A stretch of 64,000 bases of DNA from Bacteroides sp. OM05-12 (GTDB lineage: Bacteria > Bacteroidota > Bacteroidia > Bacteroidales > Bacteroidaceae): the NCBI RefSeq assembly GCF_003438995.1, contig NZ_QSUN01000007.1:1-64000 (forward strand), given 5' to 3'. This document shows, piece by piece, positions 51,911-61,637 of this stretch; within the stretch, counting starts at the first letter, position 1; the number at the start of each line of letters is the position of its first letter. Made by a program: the position numbers and the translations under genes. The notes under the pieces were generated by a model. It saw only the letters and a list, made by a program, of their open reading frames with translations, did no database searches and had not been told where the DNA came from.

Positions 51911-53923
51911 TTATTTAATCACTACTTTCTTATTATTTATCAAGTAAATACCGTTTGACAAACCACTGATTGTATTATCACCTTCGTTCAATTCTACAAC
52001 TTTAACCAAGCGTCCGTCAATACCGTAAATATTAGCAACCTGTGCTTTAGCCACTGATACATAAACAATACCATCTACAGAATAAACAGTCATCGCATTT
52101 TCAACAGACTGATTGCTGATATTGTCCGGTTGATCTGTAGGAGCAGTAACATTTACACTATAAATACGAGTACCACCTGTAGCAGCCTCTTTCTTATCAT
52201 TCTTATAGGATCTGATAACTACTGTTACCGGTTCTCTCTTATCGACAGTGCAAACTAAATCTGAAGCAACACCTTTTGTTAATGTAGCATTACCACATTC
52301 TGTATCACCTACTGTAGCTACAACATATCTTCCGCCTGTAGCACCTACGTTAACTGTTAATGTAGCACATTTTTCAAGATAAATATTCAATACATTAGAA
52401 CCGGCCTCAATACCTACATTATCATTTTCCTTCTTCAATTCATAGCCACCAACAACATTTGTATCAGCCGCATCTTTTAATTCCGCATTATAAGATGCAC
52501 CATAGATCCATTCTACAGGTTCTGTATAAGTTGCTGCAGCAAAAGAAAGATTCGTCGGGAATACAGATAAAGCTTCTACACTTTCTGCAGCCACATTTAC
52601 AGTATATGTAGCATTGGTTGTTCCATCCTGAGCCGTAACAACAACACTCTTAGCATCTTTATTCCATACGGCAGTAGCATTTTCCGATACTGTCATCACA
52701 GGGGTATGAGAGAAATCATAGTCCTTTATAACTTTTATTCTGATTGTTTTTGCATCCTCGTCAATCGTTCCGATAAAACCGTTAATACTGAATTTAGTCA
52801 ACTCACATTCTATTGAAGCAGCAGCACGAGTTATTTTTAATGTATAGTCTTTAGTACTTTGATCTTCGGCAGTCACTGTAATTTTAACATCTACAGAAGC
52901 ACCACCTTCAACAGTCGGCTTGTTTTGGTCTATTACAGCATCAGCCATATCATCATTAGCAGCAACAACAATATCCAAAGGCTTATCATAAGCAAATGCT
53001 ATATCCAATGTATAGTTACCATCGTCACCTGCAGGCAATTCAACATCGTCCACCGTTACCGACTTCAATGAGGTATCAGAACTTAAATTAGCAGCTTTAG
53101 TTACTGACAATGTATAAGTCAAAGCATCTTCAGCACCTGTTTCAGGAGTTACTGTTATTGTTACAGGAGTTCCAATCGTTACATTGGTTGTATATGCACC
53201 GGCTTCTGTATTAGGAGCAGCATCTGAACTGACCGTTACTACAGATTTTGCATCATTCGGAGTAATCACGACTTCAGCCGTAGTACCATCAAAACTAGCA
53301 GGCAATTCATAAGAATAAGCTGATTCAACCGGTTCTACAACATTATCAGCTACAGCAAGAGATTTGATTGTTGCATCAGAGCTTGGGCCGGCTTCATTAG
53401 TTTCTAAAACAATACCATAAATAAATATTGTAATATCTTTACGTATCACTTTTATCTCACAATCACCATCAACAGATTCCGGCAAATCAAAACTTACTGT
53501 ATTTATAGTTTTCCCAGAAGCTTCAATATTCCCAATAGTAGTTTCGACACCATCTTTAAGGAATGCAACCTCTGCAACATATGAACTAGATGTATTTGCT
53601 GTAAAAGTTAATTGCATCTTACCACCTTTTGAAAAGTTCTGTGTTGGATGCACTTGTAAATAATGTCCCGCACTTCCAAAACGAATAAAATTAGGATATT
53701 CTGTTGAAGTTCCGGCATTAGGTTGACTACTGTTATTCAATTTTCCTCCAACCCATATTACAGTTCCGTCTTCAACAGCCAGAGGAGTTTTTTGTTCCGA
53801 ATCATTTTGTGCTCCCGCCGTAATCCAATCAGCCATAGAATCATCAAAAATGGTAACTTGTGCGCTAACCCCGCACACAAAAGCAGAAATAAGCATTAAT
53901 AGCGTAAATAATTTCTTTTTCAT
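51911..53923 (-). CDS. Secreted cadherin-like repeat protein with C-terminal DUF6383 domain
   Basis: 670 residues; signal peptide ending GVSAQ. An N-terminal jelly-roll-like module (~22-180: IFDDSMADWITAG...YLQVHPTQNFSKGGKMQLTF) is followed by three or four cadherin-like beta-sandwich repeats (~185-455) with the closing pattern 'ITVTPETGAEDALTYTLSV', 'ITVTAEDQSTKDYTLKIT', 'VVVTAQDGTTNATYTVNV', another beta domain (~460-600) and the 53-residue DUF6383 tail (GIVYVSVAKAQVANIYGIDGR...NTISGLSNGIYLINNKKVVIK). It lacks the NPNCL module and has no YIKPEIEIIE peptide gene next to it, which makes it a useful contrast to the other two DUF6383 genes. Surface location inferred; function unknown. Confidence 0.82.
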   Translation of the reverse strand: MKKKLFTLLMLISAFVCGVSAQVTIFDDSMADWITAGAQNDSEQKTPLAVEDGTVIWVGGKLNNSSQPNAGTSTEYPNFIRFGSAGHYLQVHPTQNFSKGGKMQLTFTANTSSSYVAEVAFLKDGVETTIGNIEASGKTINTVSFDLPESVDGDCEIKVIRKDITIFIYGIVLETNEAGPSSDATIKSLAVADNVVEPVESAYSYELPASFDGTTAEVVITPNDAKSVVTVSSDAAPNTEAGAYTTNVTIGTPVTITVTPETGAEDALTYTLSVTKAANLSSDTSLKSVTVDDVELPAGDDGNYTLDIAFAYDKPLDIVVAANDDMADAVIDQNKPTVEGGASVDVKITVTAEDQSTKDYTLKITRAAASIECELTKFSINGFIGTIDEDAKTIRIKVIKDYDFSHTPVMTVSENATAVWNKDAKSVVVTAQDGTTNATYTVNVAAESVEALSVFPTNLSFAAATYTEPVEWIYGASYNAELKDAADTNVVGGYELKKENDNVGIEAGSNVLNIYLEKCATLTVNVGATGGRYVVATVGDTECGNATLTKGVASDLVCTVDKREPVTVVIRSYKNDKKEAATGGTRIYSVNVTAPTDQPDNISNQSVENAMTVYSVDGIVYVSVAKAQVANIYGIDGRLVKVVELNEGDNTISGLSNGIYLINNKKVVIK

Positions 53924-53967
53924 AATTTATTAATTTTAAAAGTTAACACTTCGTATGTTTTGATATT

Positions 53968-54000
53968 GCAAAGAAATGATTAAATACGCTCTATTATGTG
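53968..54000 (-). promoter_or_regulatory. Promoter of the 670-residue DUF6383 gene, shared layout
   Basis: Minus strand CACATAATA-N15-TTTCTTTGC, 45 bp before the ATG, with the same spacing as at 50926-50958. The gap 53924-54170 otherwise holds only this promoter and the terminator of the TonB receptor gene. Confidence 0.65.
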
Positions 54001-54130
54001 TAATATTTATCTGTTTACGGGTAAATATTGGTTATTCCAAAAGTTTCTAATTAAAATAAATGTTCCTAATCAAAGAGTAGTGGCAGATTTGCCTTTAGGG
54101 AAGTAGCGGAAGTAATTGAAGAAAAAGAAA

Positions 54131-54162
54131 AAAGAGAATATGGTCTATTCCATATTCTCTTT
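54131..54162 (-). terminator. Terminator of the TonB receptor operon
   Basis: Perfect 13-bp stem AAAGAGAATATGG / CCATATTCTCTTT, 6-nt loop; on the minus strand followed by TTTTTTCTTTTTC. Confidence 0.9.
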
Positions 54163-54170
54163 ACTATAAA

Positions 54171-57008
54171 TTATAATGTAAGGTCTAATTTAACCACAAA
54201 TGTCCTGGGAGGAGCCAATGCCATTGGGCGATAGCTATATTCTTTATTCAGCAGATTATTAACCATAAACTGGAAAGCAACTTCCTTTGTTACTTTCACG
54301 CCAAAGCGTAAATCCATCGTAAAGTAGTCCGTATTATGTTTTTTCCAATAAGTCGCCAGACTTTCGCCATCTACATTTCCAAACAGAATAGTACGTACAT
54401 AATCCATAATATCAGGTTGAGCAAACGGTTTTTCGCGTTCATCCAGCATTATATAGTCCACCGCTTTCATCTTACTCTTCCAAGCCATGTTTACCCCTAA
54501 GTTTATACGCTTCCACTGAAAATCAAGCGTTGCTTTAGCCGTATGTTTCTGACGGTATTTCAAATAAGGAGAATCATTACTCTTCTCTTTCATCTGCAAC
54601 GGATCTGTATAGGTATCTTCCATCGCTTTACGTGCCTTATAGTCAGCATCACGGGGTTCTAAATAAACATAGCCCAGATTATAAAGCAGTTTCGTATTCT
54701 TATTAAAAGCATACTCTCCGGATGTTCCTACTTCAACACCATAGATCTGTGCTTTGGATACGTTATGAAATTGTGCTCCAACCCCAAAACCTTGTCCGCC
54801 CATTAGCATATGCCAAGCATCGTCCATGCTATTTATCATCCGATTATTTGAATTATCAAACAGCCCGAACTGGAACTCAATCATATTATTATATTGTGTA
54901 TAGAATCCGGCGACATCAAACATACCTTTCAGATTACCCCACTTATAACCTTGCTTAAATCCTAATTCCGCATTGAATCCTTTTTCCGGTTTTAAGTCAA
55001 GATTCGGATAGATGCTTACCCCACCAATATTTTTGAGGAAATACTTTTCAACAATAGAAGGGTTACGATATCCTTGCCCGAAACTGGCACGGATAAAACT
55101 ATAATCCGCCAATTGGTAGTTCAATCCGGCTCGAAAAACAGGACGAACCGGAATTTTTGTACCAAAGACCTTTGTTTCTGCTTCTCTATAATGGCTATCT
55201 ACACGAAAATATTCAGCACGGACACCGGCAGAAACGCTCAAACGATCCCAGAAACGCTGGTCATATTGCAAATAGAGAGCTGCATTATCACTATTATGCA
55301 CCTCTTCCATTGTACCGGAATAATGCCGAATATGTTCATAAGTAAGTCCTGCCGTCAACTGTGCACCTCCATTAAACTTTTTACCAAACTGATAATCCAA
55401 ATAATAATCATAACTACTATCAGTTTTTGTCGGTACATCATTGCGTGAAGGATTGATAACACCGGACAACCACGGCACAAGGTCACTCGGCAGATTACCT
55501 TGCAAAGCAGAACCTAAATCTTTCGGCAATCCGTTATTCATTACCCAAGAAATCAAATCACAATAATCAGCGGTAGTAGCAGTAGGGAAAACCGTACTCA
55601 ACGAAGTGAACAAACCATCGACCAAACCACTCAAATCCCCTTGTAAAGCAGGCTGAATAACCGGATACAAGACACTCATATCACCATTTGCAATATTCTG
55701 TATAGCTTGCACATCCGTACCCATATTACCAAGAATATCTGTAATGGAAGCACCTTGTGTCGGTTTCATTATATTACTGTTACTATAGTAGAAACGTCCT
55801 TTAACTTTATGGGTGATAGCTTTTTCCGGATTAGTAAAGTTCAGGAAAGGATCAATATGAAAATTATTCTCCTCACGTCCCATATTTGTAAAAGGTGAAG
55901 GACGATAAGGTTCTTTCGGAGAACGCCAGATAAAGAAATCACCATATTGATTTGACAGGAAATCAATATTGAAACCATAGTTCAAAGTTTTCATTCCCAT
56001 ATCCGGTTGAAAATAAGTCAGATTACCACCGACACGGAAACGTTTGTTATAACTCTGTTGGCGATAGCTCTCATCTGTAAAGAGATTCATGCTTCCTGAT
56101 ACATCGAAGTTACCGATACGGCGACTATGAGAAAGATCATAACCTTCATAAACAGGATTACGCACTCCACTTAATATATTATTCCTCAGCAAAGGCTTAA
56201 CAGCATATTTCCCATCTTTCCAAAATCCTTTATCACTCCATTGATAATCCTCATTAGAAGGATCACCATAAATACCCACATAAGCACTGATACGAGTTTT
56301 CGGCGTAAGTTCCGGACGTGCCGTACGTACATTGATAATGCCATTCAATGCCGAAGAGCCATAGAGCACACTGGATGCTCCTTTAATCACTTCTACCTGC
56401 TCTACATTTTCCAAAGGTATGGTATTCCAGTTAATTGCACCTGTTTGAGGATTCAATGTACTCATTCCATCCACCAATATCTGACTACGAGCTCCGACAC
56501 TATAGGTCCAACCGCCTCCCCCACGAATACTAGGTTGCTTATCTACGATATCAATGCCGGGAAGAGTTTGCAAAGTTGTAGTAATATCAACCGGAGCTTG
56601 ACGGGCAATATCCGCTGATTTAATAACATCCATAGAAACAGTAACATCACTCAGCTTCTGTTCGAATCGTCCGGCACTAACCACCACTTCTTGCAATAGC
56701 TTGGCACTTTCTTTCATATAAATGTCTTTAACTAAAACTTCTCGTTTGCTAACAACCATCGGCATCAAGACATCTTCATAGCCAATATAGCTGAATACCA
56801 AGTCAACTCCCCCTTCGGGCAGTTTTATTTCATACGCTCCGTTCGCATCTGAAATTACCCCTTGATTTCCATGAAGTTTATAAGAAACAGTGGCACCCAC
56901 TAACGGCTCACTGGTCTCGGCATCATAAATATACCCTTTTAATGTTTGTGCGAAACAACTGCCGCTGAAGCACATCATAATGGCGATTATAGCATATATT
57001 TTTCTCAT
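54171..57008 (-). CDS. TonB-dependent outer membrane receptor with CarboxypepD_reg-like domain and large loop insertion
   Basis: 945 residues; signal peptide ending GSCFAQ; a carboxypeptidase-regulatory-like domain (~22-105: LKGYIYDAETSEPLVGATV); TonB-box region LLQEVVVSAGRFEQ; plug (~115-230: QTLPGIDIV, IRGGGGWTYSVGARSQILVDG, VEVIKGASSVLYGSSALNGIINV); barrel ending FVVKLDLTL. It is not SusC type; it resembles receptors for siderophores, cobalamin or other small chelates. Residues ~415-525 form an extra segment rich in helix formers (DVQAIQNIANGDM, LSGLVDGLFTSLSTVF, DLISWVMNNGLPKDLG) inserted between barrel strands. It follows the DUF4925 lipoprotein gene by 25 bp, forming a two-gene operon; ligand unknown. 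Confidence 0.9.
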   Translation of the reverse strand: MRKIYAIIAIMMCFSGSCFAQTLKGYIYDAETSEPLVGATVSYKLHGNQGVISDANGAYEIKLPEGGVDLVFSYIGYEDVLMPMVVSKREVLVKDIYMKESAKLLQEVVVSAGRFEQKLSDVTVSMDVIKSADIARQAPVDITTTLQTLPGIDIVDKQPSIRGGGGWTYSVGARSQILVDGMSTLNPQTGAINWNTIPLENVEQVEVIKGASSVLYGSSALNGIINVRTARPELTPKTRISAYVGIYGDPSNEDYQWSDKGFWKDGKYAVKPLLRNNILSGVRNPVYEGYDLSHSRRIGNFDVSGSMNLFTDESYRQQSYNKRFRVGGNLTYFQPDMGMKTLNYGFNIDFLSNQYGDFFIWRSPKEPYRPSPFTNMGREENNFHIDPFLNFTNPEKAITHKVKGRFYYSNSNIMKPTQGASITDILGNMGTDVQAIQNIANGDMSVLYPVIQPALQGDLSGLVDGLFTSLSTVFPTATTADYCDLISWVMNNGLPKDLGSALQGNLPSDLVPWLSGVINPSRNDVPTKTDSSYDYYLDYQFGKKFNGGAQLTAGLTYEHIRHYSGTMEEVHNSDNAALYLQYDQRFWDRLSVSAGVRAEYFRVDSHYREAETKVFGTKIPVRPVFRAGLNYQLADYSFIRASFGQGYRNPSIVEKYFLKNIGGVSIYPNLDLKPEKGFNAELGFKQGYKWGNLKGMFDVAGFYTQYNNMIEFQFGLFDNSNNRMINSMDDAWHMLMGGQGFGVGAQFHNVSKAQIYGVEVGTSGEYAFNKNTKLLYNLGYVYLEPRDADYKARKAMEDTYTDPLQMKEKSNDSPYLKYRQKHTAKATLDFQWKRINLGVNMAWKSKMKAVDYIMLDEREKPFAQPDIMDYVRTILFGNVDGESLATYWKKHNTDYFTMDLRFGVKVTKEVAFQFMVNNLLNKEYSYRPMALAPPRTFVVKLDLTL

Positions 57009-57033
57009 TTCTTCAATTTTTATTTAGTAGTTT

Positions 57034-58215
57034 CTATTTTTCTGATATCATGGACGACTTAGAAAGAACAATCCCAAGTTCAAACTCCTCCGAATCAATC
57101 AGCCCTGTACTCAATCCATCGATCATCGGAATCAATATATCTTTCATAGGAAGATCCTGAACTGCATCTTTCAATAATGGGAGTAATTTGAAAAGTATTC
57201 CCACTTCATCCTTATCTAAATAGAGAATCATATCTCCTATATGTTTGATAACAAAACCTTCGAATATTACTTCCGGTTTTATGTCGTCAACAATATTTAA
57301 ACGGATACCTGTCGTTGTCCATCTATTTATCAACCGATAGATTTCTTCCCATTCAGAGATGGAAGTAGCGCGAGATTCGGCAGCATTAGACTGTATCAGT
57401 CTGATTATCATATCGATATTGGGAACGACGTAAAGAGAATGGTCTTTCACATAATAAGTTGCCAGATTAAGCGGAGACAAACTATAATCACTTTCCGGTC
57501 GAATAGGCAATGGCATAAGATACCCCGCAAAATTATTCACTTGAGGCATGGAAGCATAAAGTGCCGTAATATTTCCATCTTGATTGAAATACACGTTACG
57601 AAGTACCGAGCCCAAGATATTACCTCCGATAACCTCAAGAAGATTCGTATAGGAAGATGCCAATTTATTATCCGAATGAAAATGCACCCCATGCATTTCA
57701 TCGGTATACTCAAGACCTGTTTCCGGATCTATATTTGTTGTTTCAGTGAGAGTATAGGGTATTGTATGCCAGGTTCTTTGGGTGGTAATCAAATTAGCAG
57801 GCAACTGCACATTACTCAGATCAATTGTCAATTTTCCTTTTTCCACCTTTCCGGTATAGTGAAAACTACAACTTGTAGAACTGGTTACATCCCCAGAAAA
57901 AGTATACCCTTCTGCAACCGGAATAAGAGCAACATTCGTCAGAGAGGCTTCCCGCTCTCCGGGAACTATATCTAGAAGTGTAATTTCCGCTGTTTTAGCA
58001 TCTCTTGTTTTAAAATACACACTTTTTCCTATCAACTCATTCCCACTATAAGTCAATGCTAAATTAGCTTCTGCTCCATTCGCCAATTTATTAGAATAGT
58101 TAGCCGTCACTTCATCCGGTTCAGGTCCATTATAATCGTCATTTTCACAAGCGGTAAATAACCCGATGAAACAAACCGCAAATATAAACCTCTGCCATTT
58201 TTTCTTTTTCATCAT
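57034..58215 (-). CDS. DUF4925-like lipoprotein
   Basis: 393 residues; signal peptide with lipobox LFTAC (Cys23). The N-terminal half is beta-rich (ANLALTYSGNELIGKSVYFKT..AEITLLDIVPGE, then FHYTGKVEKGKLTIDLSNVQLP) and the C-terminal half is helical (SISEWEEIYRLINRW, GILFKLLPLLKDAVQDLPMKDIL). This fits the Bacteroidales family annotated DUF4925; I hold the name at moderate confidence. First gene of the operon with the TonB receptor, hence probably a surface lipoprotein partner of that receptor. The AraC-type regulator is encoded divergently. Confidence 0.75.
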   Translation of the reverse strand: MMKKKKWQRFIFAVCFIGLFTACENDDYNGPEPDEVTANYSNKLANGAEANLALTYSGNELIGKSVYFKTRDAKTAEITLLDIVPGEREASLTNVALIPVAEGYTFSGDVTSSTSCSFHYTGKVEKGKLTIDLSNVQLPANLITTQRTWHTIPYTLTETTNIDPETGLEYTDEMHGVHFHSDNKLASSYTNLLEVIGGNILGSVLRNVYFNQDGNITALYASMPQVNNFAGYLMPLPIRPESDYSLSPLNLATYYVKDHSLYVVPNIDMIIRLIQSNAAESRATSISEWEEIYRLINRWTTTGIRLNIVDDIKPEVIFEGFVIKHIGDMILYLDKDEVGILFKLLPLLKDAVQDLPMKDILIPMIDGLSTGLIDSEEFELGIVLSKSSMISEK

Positions 58216-58384
58216 AATCAGTCCAAATTATAGTTTTATAATCGCTACAAAGTTCGCTGCTTTATTTAACTCAAGCAATATCCAGCATTATGAAAAGTAT
58301 TCTATTTTTAATATATCTTCCACAAAACAGAGTAAACAACACCTTAACCAGCACTAATATATTTCAAATTATTCTATTTTTATG

Positions 58385-58443
58385 AATCAAATTTGATTTT
58401 ATACAGCAAGAAGTTTGATTTTAGCAGATTATAAATATATTTG
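58385..58443 (+). promoter_or_regulatory. Promoter and repeat operator of the AraC-type regulator gene
   Basis: -33 TTTG (58414-58417), 18 bp, -7 TATATTTG (58436-58443). Upstream lie the perfect palindrome AATCAAATTTGATT (58385-58398) and two direct TTTGATTTTA repeats (58393-58402 and 58414-58423) exactly 21 bp apart, the second covering the -33 box. This suggests autoregulation by a regulator on one helix face. The rest of the 248-bp gap must hold the promoter of the DUF4925 gene. Confidence 0.65.
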
Positions 58444-58463
58444 TAACCAATAAAACAGATGTC

Positions 58464-59312
58464 ATGATGAAAACGGAAATTCCTAAATTTGACTTGCCTG
58501 TCGATTATATCATTATGAGTAACATAACCGGAAAACTCTTAAACCAATACGGGAGGTTCCCCTGTAAAATCAAGGCCGGATTATTTATTCTTTGTACAAA
58601 AGGTACTATACAAGCTACCATCAATCTATCCGAATATACAGTAAAAGCGAATGATTTTATAACATTACTACCGGGCAGTTTCATACAGATTCATAACGTA
58701 TCATCTGATATCAAACTTTACGTTGCCGGATTTTCATCTAAATTTATTTCCATTTTCAATCCGATGAACTTTACGCAGAACCTGCTGCTGACCATTCTTG
58801 AAAATCCGGTTCTTCCGATTCCACCAGCCAATACATCTGTCTTTGAGAATATATATAAAGCTTTTATTGACGCATATCCCTTACAAGATCTACTTAGAAA
58901 TAAAGAAATGATAAAAGCTATTTCATTTCTATTTACTCAAGGAGCCTGTGAATTATATCAATCACAGAGTTCATGGGAATCCATCCCTGTAACACGAGAA
59001 AATAATATCTATAAAAGATTCTTATTATTCGTATTAAAGAAATACAAGGAAGAGCACGATGTAACATATTATGCCAAATGTATGGGATTGACCTTACCCT
59101 ACTTTTGTAACTCCATCAAAAAGGCCTCCGGACATACTCCGTCGGATATAATAGCGGCAACGATTGTCATGGATGCCAAGACACAACTAAGAACAACCGA
59201 GTTCTCCATCAAAGAAATAGCCAATTCATTAGGATTCGGGAATTCTGCTTTTTTCAGCAAATACTTTAAACGCCATACCGGTTCGACACCTCAGGAATAT
59301 AGAAGAAGCTGA
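58464..59312 (+). CDS. AraC-family transcriptional regulator
   Basis: 282 residues. The N-terminal ~170 residues are a cupin-like sensing domain (CKIKAGLFILCTKGTIQATINLSEYTVKANDFITLLPGSFIQI), and the C-terminal ~100 a double helix-turn-helix AraC domain (VTYYAKCMGLTLPYFCNSIKKASGHTPSDII; SIKEIANSLGFGNSAFFSKYFKRHTGSTPQEYRRS). It is divergent from the DUF4925/TonB operon and is the likely regulator of that operon. ATG 58467 is an alternative start. Confidence 0.92.
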   Translation: MMKTEIPKFDLPVDYIIMSNITGKLLNQYGRFPCKIKAGLFILCTKGTIQATINLSEYTVKANDFITLLPGSFIQIHNVSSDIKLYVAGFSSKFISIFNPMNFTQNLLLTILENPVLPIPPANTSVFENIYKAFIDAYPLQDLLRNKEMIKAISFLFTQGACELYQSQSSWESIPVTRENNIYKRFLLFVLKKYKEEHDVTYYAKCMGLTLPYFCNSIKKASGHTPSDIIAATIVMDAKTQLRTTEFSIKEIANSLGFGNSAFFSKYFKRHTGSTPQEYRRS

Positions 59313-59331
59313 GAGTTTACATTATACGAAA

Positions 59332-59362
59332 AATGGCCGTGAACTCATCGTCCACAGCCATT
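59332..59362. terminator. Terminator between the AraC gene and dnaK
   Basis: Stem AATGGCCGTG / CACAGCCATT with one mismatch between convergent genes, flanked by A/T-rich tracts on both sides. Confidence 0.75.
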
Positions 59363-59386
59363 CTATAAAATAGTTATTTTTCAGTC

Positions 59387-61300
59387 TTATTTCACTTCCT
59401 CAAAGTCAGCATCCTGAATATTTTCATCTTGCTTTGAAGAACCGCCTTGCTGTTGTCCGGCATTCATATCAGGACCGGCCTGTGCTCCACCTTGTGCACC
59501 GCTTTGAGCGTACATTTCAGCACTTGCAGCCTGGAAAGCCGTATTTACTTCTGCGATAGCAGCATCAATACCTGCCAAATCCTGAGCCTTGTGAGCATCT
59601 TTCAATTTTTGCAAAGCAGCTTCAATAGGAGCTTTCTTGTCTGCAGGAAGTTTATCTCCTAATTCTTTCAACTGATTTTCAGTTTGGAAGATAACACTAT
59701 CTGCCTGATTCAACTTATCGATTTTCTCACGTTCTTTCTTATCTGCCTCTGCATTAGCCTCAGCTTCAGCCTTCATCTTCTCGATTTCGTCTTTGCTCAA
59801 ACCTGATGAAGCCTCGATACGGATAGCTTGTTCCTTACCTGTTGCTTTATCTTTTGCTGATACTTTCAAGATACCGTTAGCATCAATATCGAATGTAACC
59901 TCGATCTGAGGAACACCACGACGTGCAGGAGCGATACCTGTCAGGTTAAACTGACCGATTGACTTGTTTTGAGCAGCCATCGGGCGTTCTCCCTGAAGAA
60001 CGTGGATCGTAACTTCTGTCTGATTATCAGCTGCAGTAGAGAATGTTTCGCTCTTACGTGCAGGAATAGTTGTGTTGGCATCAATCAATTTAGTCATTAC
60101 TCCGCCAAGTGTTTCGATACCCATTGACAACGGAGTCACATCCAACAAGACAACACCCTTTATCTCATCTGTCAAAACAGCACCCTGAACGGCTGCACCT
60201 ACTGCTACAACTTCATCCGGATTAACACCCTTGGAAGGAGTCTTTCCAAAAAAGTTCTGAACCAGTTCCTGTACGGCAGGTATACGGGATGAACCACCCA
60301 CAAGGATTACTTCATCAATATCTGCATTTGACAGACCTGCATCGCTCATTGCTTTCTTACAAGGTTCAAGACAAGCCTGAATCAAACCATGAGCCAAAGA
60401 TTCGAATTTAGCACGGGTCAACGTCTTAACCAAGTGTTTTGGAACACCTGCAACCGGCATGATATACGGCAAGTTGATTTCTGTAGAAGTAGAAGAAGAC
60501 AATTCTATCTTAGCCTTTTCTGCTGCTTCTTTCAAACGTTGCAATGCCATCGGGTCAGCTTTCAGATCAGCACCTTCGTCCTTTTTAAACTCTTCTGCCA
60601 ACCAGTCAATGATAACTTGGTCAAAGTCATCACCACCAAGGTGAGTATCACCGTTTGTAGAAAGAACTTCGAACACGCCACCACCGAACTCAAGAATAGA
60701 GATATCGAATGTACCACCACCAAGGTCGAACACTGCAATCTTCATATCTTTGTTTGCCTTATCCACACCATAAGCTAAAGCAGCGGCAGTCGGCTCATTA
60801 ACAATACGTTTTACCTCTAATCCGGCAATCTGTCCGGCTTCTTTTGTAGCCTGACGCTGAGAGTCAGAGAAATATGCAGGCACTGTGATAACGGCCTCTG
60901 TCACCTCTTGTCCCAAATAATCTTCTGCTGTTTTCTTCATCTTCTGAAGAATCATTGCAGAAATTTCCTGCGGAGTATAAAGACGTCCGTCGATATCAAC
61001 TCGCGGAGTATTATTATCACCTTTTACTACTTTATAAGGTACACGTGCTGTTTCTTTCTGCACCTGATCCCAGTTTTCACCCATGAAACGTTTGATAGAG
61101 AAGATAGTACGTTGAGGGTTAGTGATAGCCTGACGTTTTGCAGGATCACCCACTTTACGTTCGCCACCATCTATAAAAGCCACAATAGAAGGAGTAGTAC
61201 GCTTACCTTCACTGTTTGCTATAACTACCGGTTCGTTTCCTTCAAATACGGAAACGCAAGAGTTCGTAGTACCTAAGTCAATTCCAATAATTTTTCCCAT
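59387..61300 (-). CDS. dnaK: Chaperone DnaK (Hsp70)
   Basis: 637 residues, full length. Nucleotide-binding domain starts [15 protein letters not shown], with [48 protein letters not shown] and the [13 protein letters not shown] motif; substrate domain with [30 protein letters not shown] and the acidic end DADFEEVK after a Gly/Gln-rich linker. It folds and protects proteins with DnaJ and GrpE, which are not encoded here. Monocistronic; no CIRCE element was seen upstream. Confidence 0.99.
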   Translation of the reverse strand: MGKIIGIDLGTTNSCVSVFEGNEPVVIANSEGKRTTPSIVAFIDGGERKVGDPAKRQAITNPQRTIFSIKRFMGENWDQVQKETARVPYKVVKGDNNTPRVDIDGRLYTPQEISAMILQKMKKTAEDYLGQEVTEAVITVPAYFSDSQRQATKEAGQIAGLEVKRIVNEPTAAALAYGVDKANKDMKIAVFDLGGGTFDISILEFGGGVFEVLSTNGDTHLGGDDFDQVIIDWLAEEFKKDEGADLKADPMALQRLKEAAEKAKIELSSSTSTEINLPYIMPVAGVPKHLVKTLTRAKFESLAHGLIQACLEPCKKAMSDAGLSNADIDEVILVGGSSRIPAVQELVQNFFGKTPSKGVNPDEVVAVGAAVQGAVLTDEIKGVVLLDVTPLSMGIETLGGVMTKLIDANTTIPARKSETFSTAADNQTEVTIHVLQGERPMAAQNKSIGQFNLTGIAPARRGVPQIEVTFDIDANGILKVSAKDKATGKEQAIRIEASSGLSKDEIEKMKAEAEANAEADKKEREKIDKLNQADSVIFQTENQLKELGDKLPADKKAPIEAALQKLKDAHKAQDLAGIDAAIAEVNTAFQAASAEMYAQSGAQGGAQAGPDMNAGQQQGGSSKQDENIQDADFEEVK

Positions 61301-61523
61301 GATCGTATGTATTTTTAATTATTTATTCAAAAAAACGGTTCTCGTGTGAGATTGTTCATTCTAGTTCTATACTTTTAGAACAATCGCACGTCTTACTTTT
61401 CACAAACCTTATGCCAAACCAGAAAAACAGTTTACAATAAAAAAGAAAGCCGGAAGTTTCTGACAGCAACTCTGCCTTTATGTCAGTTATGCGACCAACC
61501 AAACAGCTATTAAAATAAGTATC

Positions 61524-61561
61524 TTACCCCATATATTTATTTACATAAATATATGGGGTAA
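61524..61561. promoter_or_regulatory. Perfect 17-bp palindromic hairpin
   Basis: TTACCCCATATATTTAT / ATAAATATATGGGGTAA with a 4-nt loop TTAC. It lies in the middle of a divergent region where no gene ends, so a terminator role is unlikely; it may be an operator. Confidence 0.65.
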
Positions 61562-61637
61562 AGTTCTAATAAAACATCCCTTTACGAAGGAGTGACAAAG
61601 ATACCGATAGCTTTCTCCATTCACCCTGACAATCGGA

